Below are positions 52,017 to 61,838 of a DNA stretch of 64,000 nucleotides, piece after piece. The stretch spans positions 39,875-103,874 of the forward strand of contig NTLF01000005.1 in NCBI GenBank assembly GCA_002631855.1, in the 5' to 3' direction. The DNA comes from Zunongwangia sp. ESRF-bin46. Lineage in GTDB: Bacteria; Bacteroidota; Bacteroidia; Flavobacteriales; Flavobacteriaceae. The notes under the pieces were generated by a model, which had not been told where the DNA came from, searched no databases, and saw only the letters and a list, made by a program, of their open reading frames with translations. The translations under genes and the position numbers were made by a program. The number at the start of each line of letters is the position of its first letter. Position 1 is the stretch's first letter.

Positions 52017-54152
52017 ATGAAAAATCTCATAGTTGTTTCCGTAGTATCCCTTATTTTTGCCGTTTCTTGTAAAACAGATAAAACTTCAGAAGAGAATATG
52101 GATATAACCCCACCTAAAGCAAATAAAATTGCTAAAAACCTTGAAATCCATGGTGACACCCGTGTTGACAATTACTATTGGCTTAACGATCGTGAAAATG
52201 AAGAGGTAATCGATTACTTAGAGCGGGAGAACGAGTATTACGAGAAAATGACGGAGCACACCCAGGCGTTTCAAAAAGATTTATTCGAAGAAATGAAGAG
52301 CCGAATCAAGGAAGATGATGAATCGGTTCCCTACTTTTATAACGGTTATTATTATATAACCCGCTTTGAAACCGGAAATGACTATCCAATATATTCCCGT
52401 AAAAAAGGCTCGTTGGACGCTGAAGAAGAAATTCTGTTCAACGTAAATGATATGGCCAAAGACCATTCTTATTATAACTTAAGGGGGATTAATGTGAGTC
52501 CCGATAATAAATGGGTAGCTTTTGGGGTAGATACCGTAAGTAGAAGGCAATATACGCTTCATGTTAAAAATCTTGAAACCGGTGAAACTTTACCAGAAAC
52601 TATTGCAAATACCACTGGTGGTTCTACTTGGGCAAATGATAATGAAACGCTGTTTTATACTCGAAAAGATGAACAAACACTTCGTTCTAATGAAATTTTT
52701 AGACATAAAAGAGGAACAGAATCCAGTAAAGATGAATTAATTTATACTGAAGAAGACGAAACCTACATTACCTATATATATAAAACAAAATCTGACAAGT
52801 ACTTAGTTATCGGAAGCAATAGCACGTTGACTTCAGAATATCAAATTTTAGAAGCAGATAACCCGAATGGTAAGTTTAAGGTATTCCAACCCCGTGAAAG
52901 AGGCTTGGAATATAACATATCTCATTTCGGAACCGATTTCTACGTATTAACCAATAAAGACGGTGCGACCAACTTTAAGTTGATGAAAACACCTGAAACG
53001 AATACACTGAAAGAAAACTGGAAAGATGTTATCGAGCATAGAGAAACTGTGTTGCTAGAAGACATCGATATTTTCAAGGATTATTTAGTGGTAAGCGAAC
53101 GCAACAACGGCTTAAACAAAATACGTATTATGCGTTGGGACGAAACGGATGATTACTATCTGCCGTTCGATAATGAAACCTATACCGCCTATACCATACA
53201 AAACCGCGAGTTTGATACCGATACCTTACGCTATGGGTATAATTCATTGATTACACCTGCTTCAGTAGTAGATTTCAACATGAAAACTCGCGAAAAAACG
53301 GTAAAAAAAGAAGTTGAAGTTCTAGGTGGAAAATTTAATAAAGATAATTACGAGTCTAAACGAGTTTGGGCAACGGCAGAAGATGGTACAAAAATCCCGA
53401 TTTCCATGGTCTACCGTAAAGGAATTAAAAAAGATGGTAGTAATCCATTTCTCTTATATGCTTATGGCTCGTACGGTTCAACCATCGATCCTTATTTTTC
53501 AACCGTGCGATTAAGCTTGATGGATCGTGGTTTTGTTTTTGCCATTGCACACATTCGCGGTGGGGAATATTTAGGAAGACAGTGGTACGAAGACGGAAAA
53601 CTTCTAAAAAAGAAAAACACCTTTACCGATTTTGTAGATGCTTCAAAATATGTGATTGAAGAAGGCTATACTTCCGCAGACCATTTATATGCTTCAGGCG
53701 GGTCTGCTGGAGGCTTATTGATGGGTGCAATAGTCAATATGAATCCAGAACTGTATAACGGCGTGATCGCTTCAGTACCGTTTGTAGATGTAGTAACTAC
53801 GATGTTGGATGACAGTATCCCGCTTACAACGGGCGAATATGACGAATGGGGAAATCCGAATGAGAAAGAATATTACGACTATATAAAATCCTATTCGCCA
53901 TACGATAATGTTTCAAAACAAGAATATCCTAATTTATTGGTCACAACTGGGCTGCACGATTCTCAAGTACAGTATTGGGAGCCAGCTAAATGGGTTGCAA
54001 AACTGAGGGATATGAAGACAGACAATAATAAACTCTTATTACACACCAATATGGATGCTGGGCACGGAGGTGCTTCTGGTAGGTTTGAAGCCTTAAAGGA
54101 AGTAGCGATGGATTATGCCTTTATACTGGACTTAGAGAACATTAAAGAGTAA
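52017..54152 (+). CDS. ptrB: S9 family oligopeptidase B, lipoprotein form
   Basis: 711 residues; lipobox FAVSC (Cys18), so it is anchored outside the inner membrane. An N-terminal seven-bladed propeller (about 60-420) is followed by the alpha/beta-hydrolase domain. The catalytic triad can be placed: Ser in SGGSAGGLLMGA, Asp in TTGLHDSQVQYWEPAKWV and His in MDAGHGGASGR. SYGSTIDPYFST and RGGEYLGRQWYEDGKL are family segments. It cleaves short peptides after basic residues in the well-studied relatives. Monocistronic-looking, with the PLP pair 79 bases downstream. Confidence 0.93.
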   Translation: MKNLIVVSVVSLIFAVSCKTDKTSEENMDITPPKANKIAKNLEIHGDTRVDNYYWLNDRENEEVIDYLERENEYYEKMTEHTQAFQKDLFEEMKSRIKEDDESVPYFYNGYYYITRFETGNDYPIYSRKKGSLDAEEEILFNVNDMAKDHSYYNLRGINVSPDNKWVAFGVDTVSRRQYTLHVKNLETGETLPETIANTTGGSTWANDNETLFYTRKDEQTLRSNEIFRHKRGTESSKDELIYTEEDETYITYIYKTKSDKYLVIGSNSTLTSEYQILEADNPNGKFKVFQPRERGLEYNISHFGTDFYVLTNKDGATNFKLMKTPETNTLKENWKDVIEHRETVLLEDIDIFKDYLVVSERNNGLNKIRIMRWDETDDYYLPFDNETYTAYTIQNREFDTDTLRYGYNSLITPASVVDFNMKTREKTVKKEVEVLGGKFNKDNYESKRVWATAEDGTKIPISMVYRKGIKKDGSNPFLLYAYGSYGSTIDPYFSTVRLSLMDRGFVFAIAHIRGGEYLGRQWYEDGKLLKKKNTFTDFVDASKYVIEEGYTSADHLYASGGSAGGLLMGAIVNMNPELYNGVIASVPFVDVVTTMLDDSIPLTTGEYDEWGNPNEKEYYDYIKSYSPYDNVSKQEYPNLLVTTGLHDSQVQYWEPAKWVAKLRDMKTDNNKLLLHTNMDAGHGGASGRFEALKEVAMDYAFILDLENIKE

Positions 54153-54231
54153 TTAAAAAAATTAATGTAACTTTGCCTTGTTTTTTAAATGAAGGTATTA
54201 TACCTGATTTTTACTAACGAAAACTCCCTTT

Positions 54232-55269
54232 ATGAAAGAAGAAATTCAGGCGCATGATAATGTGTTGCAATTAATAGGAAACACTCCATTAATAAAGCTT
54301 AACAACATTACGGCGAACATGAAAGGCAGCTATTTTGCTAAAGTAGAGGCATTTAACCCCGGTCATTCTTCAAAAGATCGAATTGCCCTTTACATTATTG
54401 AACAAGCTGAGAAAAAAGGTATTCTTAAACCCGGAAGCACTATTATAGAAACAACCAGTGGAAACACGGGCTTCAGTATTGCTATGGTGAGTATCTTAAA
54501 AGGATATAAATGTATTTTGGCAGTAAGCTCAAAATCATCAAAGGACAAAATCGATATGCTACGCACAATGGGTGCAAAGGTTTATGTGTGTCCAGCACAC
54601 GTACCAGCAGACGATCCGCGTTCATATTACGAAGTAGCAAAACGATTGCATGAAGAAACAGAAGGCTCGGTTTATATTAATCAGTACTTTAATAACTTGA
54701 ATATTGAAGCACATTACAAAACTACCGGTCCAGAAATTTGGAATCAAACAAAAGGACAGATAACTCATCTTGTAGCTTGTAGTGGTACAGGAGGAACTAT
54801 TTCTGGTGTAGCTCGTTTTCTGAAAGAACAAAACCCAGATATCAAAGTAATCGGTATTGATGCTTTTGGATCTGTTTTGAAGAAATACCACGAAACCCGT
54901 GAATTTGATAAAAACGAAATTTATCCCTATCGAATCGAAGGCTTGGGTAAAAACTTGATCCCATCAGCTACAGACTTTGACTCTATTGATAGCTTTATAA
55001 AAGTAACCGATGACGAAAGTGCCCATACAGCTCGTGAGTTAGCGAGAACTGAAGGGATTTTTGCCGGCTATACCAGTGGTGCTGCTATGCAAGGCTTAAA
55101 GCAGTTGGACGAAAATGGTGAATTTGGAGAAAACAGCAATATCGTTGTTATTTTTCCAGACCACGGATCACGATATATGAGCAAGATATATAGTGATGAA
55201 TGGATGGAGCAACAAGGTTTTATGGATACCGAAGTAGAACAAACTGCTTCTGTTCAGGTGGTGAAATAA
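54232..55269 (+). CDS. Cysteine-synthase-like PLP enzyme, likely cysteate synthase (CapA-like)
   Basis: 345 residues, fold type II. The Schiff-base lysine is in HSSKDRIAL; the substrate loop is [13 protein letters not shown]; the phosphate-binding loop is [15 protein letters not shown]. The sequence is longer than typical CysK and has a C-terminal extension. The gene 145 bases downstream is an alpha-oxoamine synthase homologue. In capnine biosynthesis, a cysteine-synthase homologue makes cysteate and an oxoamine synthase joins it to a fatty acyl group; the pairing suggests that role. Ordinary cysteine or cystathionine synthesis is the alternative. A -7-like TAACTTTG lies 57 bases before the ATG. 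Confidence 0.72.
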   Translation: MKEEIQAHDNVLQLIGNTPLIKLNNITANMKGSYFAKVEAFNPGHSSKDRIALYIIEQAEKKGILKPGSTIIETTSGNTGFSIAMVSILKGYKCILAVSSKSSKDKIDMLRTMGAKVYVCPAHVPADDPRSYYEVAKRLHEETEGSVYINQYFNNLNIEAHYKTTGPEIWNQTKGQITHLVACSGTGGTISGVARFLKEQNPDIKVIGIDAFGSVLKKYHETREFDKNEIYPYRIEGLGKNLIPSATDFDSIDSFIKVTDDESAHTARELARTEGIFAGYTSGAAMQGLKQLDENGEFGENSNIVVIFPDHGSRYMSKIYSDEWMEQQGFMDTEVEQTASVQVVK

Positions 55270-55356
55270 TATTTAAAGAATACACCTTAAATTACTTTAG
55301 TTTTTAATTTCTGAATAAGATATACATTACTTGTCAATATCTTCAGGAAAAGAACA

Positions 55357-55386
55357 TTGCTATACTCAGTAATTTATCTATTTTTG
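55357..55386 (+). promoter_or_regulatory. Promoter upstream of the oxoamine synthase
   Basis: TTG at 55357-55359, 19 bases, then TATTTTTG (55379-55386), a very good match to the Bacteroidota consensus. The predicted transcription start is about 55393, which supports the ATG at 55414. Confidence 0.65.
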
Positions 55387-55413
55387 CACCCTGTATTGAA
55401 ACAAAGAAACTTG

Positions 55414-56673
55414 ATGAAAGATTTATTTGATAAGATTTATAAGGATAAAGGCCCGTTAGGGAAATGGGCAGAGCAAGCCGAAGGTTATTTTGTATTTCCA
55501 AAACTTGAAGGTCCTATAGGCAATAGAATGCACTTTAATGGGAAAGAAGTAATAACCTGGAGTGTTAATGACTATTTAGGTCTTGCCAACCATCCTGAAG
55601 TGCGAAAAGTTGATGCCGAAGCAGGTGCTAAATACGGTTCAGCATATCCAATGGGCGCCCGTATGATGAGCGGTCATACCGATCTTCACGAACAACTACA
55701 AAAAGAATTGGCAGCTTTTGTTAATAAAGAAGCCGCATACTTATTGAATTTCGGTTATCAAGGAATGGTTTCTACCATTGATGCTTTGGTTTCAAAAGAC
55801 GATGTAATTGTGTACGATGTTGATGCACACGCGTGTATTATCGATGGTGTTCGCTTACATTTAGGACAGCGTTTTACCTATAAGCACAACGATATGGAAA
55901 GTATCGAGAAAAACTTAAAACGTGCTGAAAAGGTTGCTGAAAAGACTGGAGGAGGAATTCTTCTTATTTCTGAAGGTGTTTTTGGAATGCGAGGGGAACA
56001 AGGAAGGCTAAAAGAAATTGCTGCTCTTAAAAAGAAATATACCTTCCGTTTGTTTGTAGACGATGCACACGGATTTGGTACCTTAGGAAAAACAGGTGCT
56101 GGAGCAGGAGAAGAGCAAGGAGTTCAAGACGATATTGACGTGTATTTTGCCACCTTTGCAAAATCAATGGCAAGCACTGGTGCTTTTATCGCTGCTGATG
56201 ACGAAATAATCAATTACTTAAAATATAATTTACGTTCTCAAATGTTTGCAAAATCTTTGCAAATGCAATTGGTGGAGGGTGCTTTAAAACGTTTAGACAT
56301 GTTACGTACCATGCCAGAGCTTAAAGAAAAACTTTGGGAGAACGTAAACGCATTACAAGGCGGACTTAAAAAACGAGGATTTGATATTGGTACTACACAA
56401 AGCTGTGTAACGCCAGTATATTTAAAAGGAAGCATTCCTGAAGCAATGGCTTTGGTAAAAGACTTGCGTGAAAATCACGGAATATTCTGTTCTATAGTGG
56501 TTTATCCCGTAATACCTAAAGGATTGATTTTACTTAGAATGATTCCAACTGCATCCCATACAATGGATGATATCAACGAAACATTAGAAGCTTTTTCAGC
56601 TATACGTGACCGATTGGAAGATGGAACTTACAAACGTCTTTCTGCTGCTGTTGCACAGGCAATGGGTGAATAA
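55414..56673 (+). CDS. Alpha-oxoamine synthase, likely cysteate acyltransferase (CapB/SPT-like)
   Basis: 419 residues from the ATG at 55414; the frame is open 19 codons further up, but the promoter lies there. Fold type I PLP enzyme of the serine palmitoyltransferase/KBL group. SVNDYLGLANHPEV, the PMGARMMSGHTDLHEQLQKEL segment, FVDDAHGFGTLG and the lysine region TFAKSMASTGAF are visible. It condenses an amino acid with an acyl thioester, releasing CO2. With the CapA-like neighbour the amino acid may be cysteate, giving 3-ketocapnine for sulfonolipids, which in gliding Bacteroidota are abundant surface lipids. A serine-using sphingolipid enzyme is the alternative. Confidence 0.8.
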   Translation: MKDLFDKIYKDKGPLGKWAEQAEGYFVFPKLEGPIGNRMHFNGKEVITWSVNDYLGLANHPEVRKVDAEAGAKYGSAYPMGARMMSGHTDLHEQLQKELAAFVNKEAAYLLNFGYQGMVSTIDALVSKDDVIVYDVDAHACIIDGVRLHLGQRFTYKHNDMESIEKNLKRAEKVAEKTGGGILLISEGVFGMRGEQGRLKEIAALKKKYTFRLFVDDAHGFGTLGKTGAGAGEEQGVQDDIDVYFATFAKSMASTGAFIAADDEIINYLKYNLRSQMFAKSLQMQLVEGALKRLDMLRTMPELKEKLWENVNALQGGLKKRGFDIGTTQSCVTPVYLKGSIPEAMALVKDLRENHGIFCSIVVYPVIPKGLILLRMIPTASHTMDDINETLEAFSAIRDRLEDGTYKRLSAAVAQAMGE

Positions 56674-56732
56674 TGGAATTCCTGTGAAGACAGGAATCTT
56701 GACAAACAAATAGCCTATTAGCATAAAATATA

Positions 56733-56764
56733 AAAAAACCACTTCAAAGTTGAAGTGGTTTTTT
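56733..56764. terminator. Bidirectional terminator
   Basis: Stem AAAAAACCACTTCA / TGAAGTGGTTTTTT with loop AAGT, between the convergent oxoamine synthase and GNAT genes. Confidence 0.9.
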
Positions 56765-56782
56765 AGTAAATAATAGTTCTTC

Positions 56783-57901
56783 TTATATATCCTTCCTAAA
56801 TGTACTTCGTTCTTTATGTTGAACAGGATCGTAATCTTTCCAAAGTAATTGTACGGCGGTGTTTTCTTTTAGTTCAGGGTTAGTTTCTACACGCTCAATC
56901 CCTTTAGAGTTGAATAAGTGTTGCATTTCTTCAAAAATAATAGCAGTAACGCCTTTTCCTTGAAGCTCAGGGTCAATTCCTATTAAATAGAAAGCAGCAA
57001 TATCATTCTTTCTCTGGGCCTGTAAAATATGATACCAGCCAGTAGGGAAGAGACGGCCGTTCGCTTTTTTTAGTGCTTTGCTAAAAGAAGGCATAACTAT
57101 GGAAAAAGCAATCAGTTTGCCCGTTTCGTCTTTTATACAAGTAATGTAGTCAGGGTGAACAAAACTGAAGTATTTTTCTTTATAATAATCTATTTGATAT
57201 TGTTGAATAGGAACAAACGTCTGTAAATCGTTATAGGTTTTATTTAGTAAATCGAACATTTTATCAACATACGGTAGTATTTCTTTTTTGTTCTTAAACC
57301 GAATAACGGAAAGGTTATACCGCTGTTTTACGATTTTTGAAAACTTAGCTACTTTTTCCTTGATGGATTCTGGGATACTCAATTTATATTCTACCCAAGT
57401 GGCTTGTTTTTCAAAGCCCAATTCTTCAAAGTGTTTAGCGTAGTAAGGGTAGTGATACCAGGTTATCATGGTGTTTAACTCTTCAAACCCCATGGTGAGG
57501 ATTCCAGCTTTTTCCATATTGGAAAAACCAACGGGTCCTTCGGTGTATTCCAAATTATGCTTAGCACCAATTTCATATACTTTTTCAAGCAGTACTTTGG
57601 TTATTTCAACATCATCTATAACATCAAACCAACCAAATCGGACTTTCTTCTTGCCTTGTTCGTCTACTTCAAGATTATTGATAATGACTGCTATTCTTCC
57701 GGCAATTTTCCCATCCTTATAGGCTAAAAAGTACCATGCATCGGCATTTTTAAAAACAGGGTTCTTTGCTTTATCAAGGGTTTCCATCTCGTCTTTTATA
57801 AGTGGTGGAACCCAATATTTACAGTCTTTATACAATTTGAACGGAAAGGTTACAAATTGTTTTAGTTCTTTTTTGTTGGTTACTTTTTTAACTTCAATCA
57901 T
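56783..57901 (-). CDS. GNAT-type acyltransferase, candidate N-acyltransferase of sphingoid/capnine base
   Basis: 372 residues, about twice the size of a simple GNAT. The N-terminal part is FVTFPFKLYKDCKYWVPPLIKDE and DAWYFLAYKDGKIAGRIAVIIN; the C-terminal half has FYLIGIDPELQGKGVTAIIFEEMQ, an acyl-CoA-binding loop. This layout resembles the large GNAT proteins recognised as bacterial ceramide synthases in other phyla. It is convergent with the CapAB-like pair, so it is not in the same transcript. Role in N-acylating capnine or sphinganine is inference; a plain acetyltransferase is the alternative. Confidence 0.6.
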   Translation of the reverse strand: MIEVKKVTNKKELKQFVTFPFKLYKDCKYWVPPLIKDEMETLDKAKNPVFKNADAWYFLAYKDGKIAGRIAVIINNLEVDEQGKKKVRFGWFDVIDDVEITKVLLEKVYEIGAKHNLEYTEGPVGFSNMEKAGILTMGFEELNTMITWYHYPYYAKHFEELGFEKQATWVEYKLSIPESIKEKVAKFSKIVKQRYNLSVIRFKNKKEILPYVDKMFDLLNKTYNDLQTFVPIQQYQIDYYKEKYFSFVHPDYITCIKDETGKLIAFSIVMPSFSKALKKANGRLFPTGWYHILQAQRKNDIAAFYLIGIDPELQGKGVTAIIFEEMQHLFNSKGIERVETNPELKENTAVQLLWKDYDPVQHKERSTFRKDI

Positions 57902-57909
57902 GCGCTTCG

Positions 57910-58917
57910 TTACAATTGGCTACCGTCTCCATCATCTTCTAAGAGATCTTTTCGTTTGTTTCGTTTGTTTTTTTCTTTCGTTTGTTCCTTGTATTTCTTT
58001 CTTTTATCGCGGCCGCTTTTCCCTTTTTCTTCTATAAACTCATCACGATTATGCATATCAAAACGATAAGCAATACCAGCTCTAGCATTCCAAAGGGAAG
58101 GGGTGTCTTTAAAGTTTAAGGTGCCAGAAAGGTCAACTTGTAAATCTTTATTTATAAGAACAGCTACACCGCCCCGCAACAATTGATCTGCGTAAAAATC
58201 ACTTTTTATGCCTTGATTTTCTAAAAAGATAGAAAAATATCGGTTTGTGGCGTGTGTTAGGGTGAGAATATATCCATATTCGGGATTGTCTGTCGTAACT
58301 CGGTTAACAATAATGTTGGTTACAAATACAAAGCCTCCAATAAAATTATTTTGTGTAGATACCACAAACTTTGGGCTGATAGATTTTTCAGCTTCAGGTG
58401 TAAATGGATTGTCTTCTGTTATGTCAAAGTTTGCACCAGCATATACTGAAATTGCTGGAATTAAATCGGACCACTGTACACGGTTATTGGCTTTCCAACT
58501 ATATAAATTAGGTCCTTTTGCTTCGCGGTTGCGGTACGGATCGTATAATAAGTATTTTGCACCTAAGGTGTTACTTCTAAAATTTGCAAAATTCCGTTCA
58601 AAATCATTTGCACCACGAGTATCGGTTACTTTGTTGGATTGAAAACTACCCATTAAGCTCACTTCAAGCTCTTCTTTTAAAACCCCATACCGAACTGCAT
58701 AATCGAAAGTAAGTGTGTTAGCTTCAGTAAACAGCAATCGGTGCTCTTCTTTTCCAATACTTAACCCAGATTCAAATTGAAGTACATTGGTCCCCACTGA
58801 AAATGCCCCTTGTGAAACCCCGGGTCTGTTAGCGTTGAGCATCTCGGTATATTGTGCCGAAAGAGTAGTTGTTGTTGCAAAAACAATTAGAAATAAGTAA
58901 ACAATTCGGTTGCTCAT
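57910..58917 (-). CDS. Outer-membrane beta-barrel (transporter-like) protein
   Basis: 335 residues. Signal peptide (1-21), then RPGVSQGAFSVGTNVLQFESGLSIG and repeated amphipathic strands, a pattern of the MetA-pathway-of-phenol-degradation/transporter-type barrel (about 12 strands). The last 50 residues are a very basic then acidic tail (EEKGKSGRDKRKKYKEQTKEKNKRNKRKDLLEDDGDG), unusual for a barrel and presumably periplasmic. 8 bases upstream of the GNAT gene, same strand. Confidence 0.78.
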   Translation of the reverse strand: MSNRIVYLFLIVFATTTTLSAQYTEMLNANRPGVSQGAFSVGTNVLQFESGLSIGKEEHRLLFTEANTLTFDYAVRYGVLKEELEVSLMGSFQSNKVTDTRGANDFERNFANFRSNTLGAKYLLYDPYRNREAKGPNLYSWKANNRVQWSDLIPAISVYAGANFDITEDNPFTPEAEKSISPKFVVSTQNNFIGGFVFVTNIIVNRVTTDNPEYGYILTLTHATNRYFSIFLENQGIKSDFYADQLLRGGVAVLINKDLQVDLSGTLNFKDTPSLWNARAGIAYRFDMHNRDEFIEEKGKSGRDKRKKYKEQTKEKNKRNKRKDLLEDDGDGSQL

Positions 58918-59013
58918 CGTTGTTTTGGGTTTGATTCAAAGATATAAGAATTTATCATTTATTTAATAAATTGCTTTCGTCTTTTTATAGGGGTTTATGT
59001 ATTTTTGAACTCT

Positions 59014-59280
59014 ATGATTACGTTTTTAAAAACGATATTAATTATCCTTTTGGTATTTTTCGGGTTGAAATTTCTAATCCGTTGGGCTACACCGTACTTG
59101 ATGAAGTATATAGCCAAAAAAGCTGGGCAACGTTTTGAACAAGCTTTTAACGGAACTCAAGGGAGCCCAAATTCAAAAAAAGAAAAAGAAGGAAAAGTAA
59201 CTATCGATAAAGTGCCACATAGAAAAAAATCACAAAAAACTACTGTTGGTGATTATGTGGATTATGAAGAAATAGATTAA
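59014..59280 (+). CDS. DUF4834-like single-span protein
   Basis: 88 residues from the ATG at 59014 (the frame opens at a TTG 9 bases before). One membrane span (about 3-22: FLKTILIILLVFFGLKFLI), a KYIAKKAGQRFEQAF helix, then a charged tail (KKEKEGKVTIDKVPHRKKSQKTTVGDYVDYEEID) with the acidic YVDYEEID end typical of DUF4834. Function unknown. A -7-like box TATTTTTG at 59000-59007 would place the transcription start almost at the ATG. Confidence 0.78.
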   Translation: MITFLKTILIILLVFFGLKFLIRWATPYLMKYIAKKAGQRFEQAFNGTQGSPNSKKEKEGKVTIDKVPHRKKSQKTTVGDYVDYEEID

Positions 59281-59388
59281 TTTCTCCTTACTTGTTTCTT
59301 TAGAAAAGAAAATTTATATCCGAACATGTATAGGCAATTGTAGCATATTTTTGTTAATTTTCAAACTTCAAAAAAATTGACAGTTGCT

Positions 59389-61836
59389 ATGAAGCATTCG
59401 CTTAAAAGATTTCTACCGCATCTTATTGTTTTCATCCTTTTTATTATTGCTTCGCTGGCCTATTTTAGCCCTGTTTTGCAAGGAAAGACTATTTTCCAAA
59501 GTGATATTGCCCAATATCAAGGAATGGCCAAGCAGTTAAAGGATTATCGTGCTGAAACTGGAAATGAAACCTATTGGACTGATGCTGCTTTTGGCGGGAT
59601 GCCTACCTATCAACTAGGGGCTAAATATCCCCATAATTATATTAAAGATTTAGATCTTGCTATTCGGTTTTTACCGCGCCCAGCAGATTACCTATTTCTA
59701 TATTTCATAGGGCTTTACATATTATTATTAGTATTAAAAGTTGACTATAAACTTGCTTTTCTAGGAGCGCTGGCTTTTGGTTTTTCAACCTATCTTATTA
59801 TAATTCTCGGTGTAGGCCATAATGCTAAGGCCCATGCTATTGCATATATGCCGTTGGTATTGAGCGGAATTCTATTGACCTTTCGAGGTAAATTTCTTTA
59901 TGGTTTTTTATTGACTACTGTTGCCATGGGGCTCGAACTGGTTGCTAATCACTACCAAATGACGTATTACTTACTATTTTTGGTTATTTGCATTGGTATT
60001 GCCTATTTGGTCGATGCCTATAAGAAAAAAATGCTTCCTTATTACTTTAAGGCTTTGGGCGTTATGATTGTTGCTGTTTTGATTGCAGTCGGCCTTAATG
60101 CTACTAATATAATGGCTACAAAAGAATATGCCGATACTTCCACCCGCGGAAATAGTGAATTAACCATCAACCCAGATGGTTCGCCAAAAGATAATGTAGA
60201 AGGTCTTGATTTTGATTACATTACCGAATACAGCTACGGAAAACTGGAAACATTAAACTTGTTTATCCCAAATTTTATGGGAGGTGGCTCTGGTGATCCT
60301 TTACCTCAAGACGGCGCAACCAAAGAAGCTTTATTAAAAATGGGTGCCCCAGCCCAACAAGCCAACGAAATTTTGAGTCAATTACCCTCTTATTGGGGTG
60401 ACCAGCCTATTGTAGCGGCACCAGCTTATATTGGGGCTGTGGTTATCTTTTTGGCTATTCTCGCATTGTTTCTAGTGAAAGGACGTTTAAAATGGTGGGT
60501 TACAGCTGCATTTATATTGAGCTTGTTCCTTTCTTGGGGGAAAAACTTTAGCTTTTTAACAGAGTTGTTCATAGAATATGTTCCTTTATATAACAAATTC
60601 AGGGCGGTTTCTTCAATACAGGTCATTATAGAATTGATTCTACCAATTCTTGCAGTAATAGGGTTACATCAGTTTTTCAGTGGGTTTGAACGAGAAGAAG
60701 AAAAAAAGAAAGCTTTGTTATACAGTGCTGGAATCACAGGTGGAGTAGCCTTACTATTTATTTTATTTAAATCGACACTGTTGGATTTTTCAAACTCATT
60801 TTACGATGCAAACATTCGTGAAAGCTTGAGTCTGCCAGTTCTCGATGCGGTTAGAGAAGATCGTGCAGCGATGTTGACTTCAGATGCTATTCGTTCTTTG
60901 ATTTTTGTGTTGCTGTCTGGTGGAACACTGTGGCTCTTTTTAAAAGGTAAACTGAAAGAAATAACAGTAATTTCAGTGCTTGCCGTTTTAATTGTAATCG
61001 ATCTTGTAGGTGTGGACAGACGGTATGTGAATAATGACGATTTTGTACAGGCACGAGTAATGGAACAGCCATTTCAGAAAAACGGGGCCGATCTACAAAT
61101 CTTAAAAGATGACAGTAATTATCGGGTCTACGATGCTACCACAAATGCTTTTAGTAGTGGACGAGCTAGTTACTATCACAATGCATTAGGAGGTTATCAT
61201 GCTGCCAAACCCGGAAGAATGCAAGACCTTAACGAGTTTTACATTAGCAGAGGTAATATTGGTATGCTAAATATGCTCAACGTTAAATATATAATTACCC
61301 AAGGTGAAAATGGGGGGGCGGTCGCACAGCGTAATCCCTATGCAAATGGAAATGCATGGTTTGTTGAAAACGTAATCTTGGCAGATAATGCAAACGATGA
61401 ATTACTATTGTTAGACAGTTTGGATACCAAGAAAACAGCTGTAATTCATTCAAAATTTAAAGAAGAATTACCTGTTGAAAAGATAACTCGTGATAGCACA
61501 GCAACTATTGATTTGGTAAAGCACGAACCACAACATATTGTATATGAAACAGCTACAAAATCACCACAATTGGCTGTTTTTTCTGAAGTCTATTATCCAC
61601 ACGGCTGGAATGCATATATTGACGGAAGACGAACTGATTATTACAGAGCTAACTATGCACTACGAGCGATGACCATTCCAGAGGGCATTCATAAAATCGA
61701 ATTTAAATTCCAGCCCGATGTTGTAGAGTTTGGGAGTACGCTAAGCTTATTTAGTAGTATTGTATTTGTAATCTTATTGCTAGGTGGAGGCTTTCTCGCT
61801 TTTAAATACAACAAAACTGAAAAAGAAAAGGCTTAG
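59389..61836 (+). CDS. YfhO-family membrane protein
   Basis: 815 residues from the ATG at 59389 (an in-frame TTG 12 bases earlier is weaker). About 12 membrane spans in the first 540 residues, with FQSDIAQYQGMAKQLKDYRAETG and YWTDAAFGGMPTYQLG as conserved outside loops, then a soluble C-terminal region (VEFGSTLSLFSS ends in a last span). YfhO proteins belong to the GT-C-like polytopic glycosyltransferases for envelope glycans. Cotranscribed with the glycosyltransferase that starts 2 bases after it. Confidence 0.9.
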   Translation: MKHSLKRFLPHLIVFILFIIASLAYFSPVLQGKTIFQSDIAQYQGMAKQLKDYRAETGNETYWTDAAFGGMPTYQLGAKYPHNYIKDLDLAIRFLPRPADYLFLYFIGLYILLLVLKVDYKLAFLGALAFGFSTYLIIILGVGHNAKAHAIAYMPLVLSGILLTFRGKFLYGFLLTTVAMGLELVANHYQMTYYLLFLVICIGIAYLVDAYKKKMLPYYFKALGVMIVAVLIAVGLNATNIMATKEYADTSTRGNSELTINPDGSPKDNVEGLDFDYITEYSYGKLETLNLFIPNFMGGGSGDPLPQDGATKEALLKMGAPAQQANEILSQLPSYWGDQPIVAAPAYIGAVVIFLAILALFLVKGRLKWWVTAAFILSLFLSWGKNFSFLTELFIEYVPLYNKFRAVSSIQVIIELILPILAVIGLHQFFSGFEREEEKKKALLYSAGITGGVALLFILFKSTLLDFSNSFYDANIRESLSLPVLDAVREDRAAMLTSDAIRSLIFVLLSGGTLWLFLKGKLKEITVISVLAVLIVIDLVGVDRRYVNNDDFVQARVMEQPFQKNGADLQILKDDSNYRVYDATTNAFSSGRASYYHNALGGYHAAKPGRMQDLNEFYISRGNIGMLNMLNVKYIITQGENGGAVAQRNPYANGNAWFVENVILADNANDELLLLDSLDTKKTAVIHSKFKEELPVEKITRDSTATIDLVKHEPQHIVYETATKSPQLAVFSEVYYPHGWNAYIDGRRTDYYRANYALRAMTIPEGIHKIEFKFQPDVVEFGSTLSLFSSIVFVILLLGGGFLAFKYNKTEKEKA

Positions 61837-61838
61837 AT

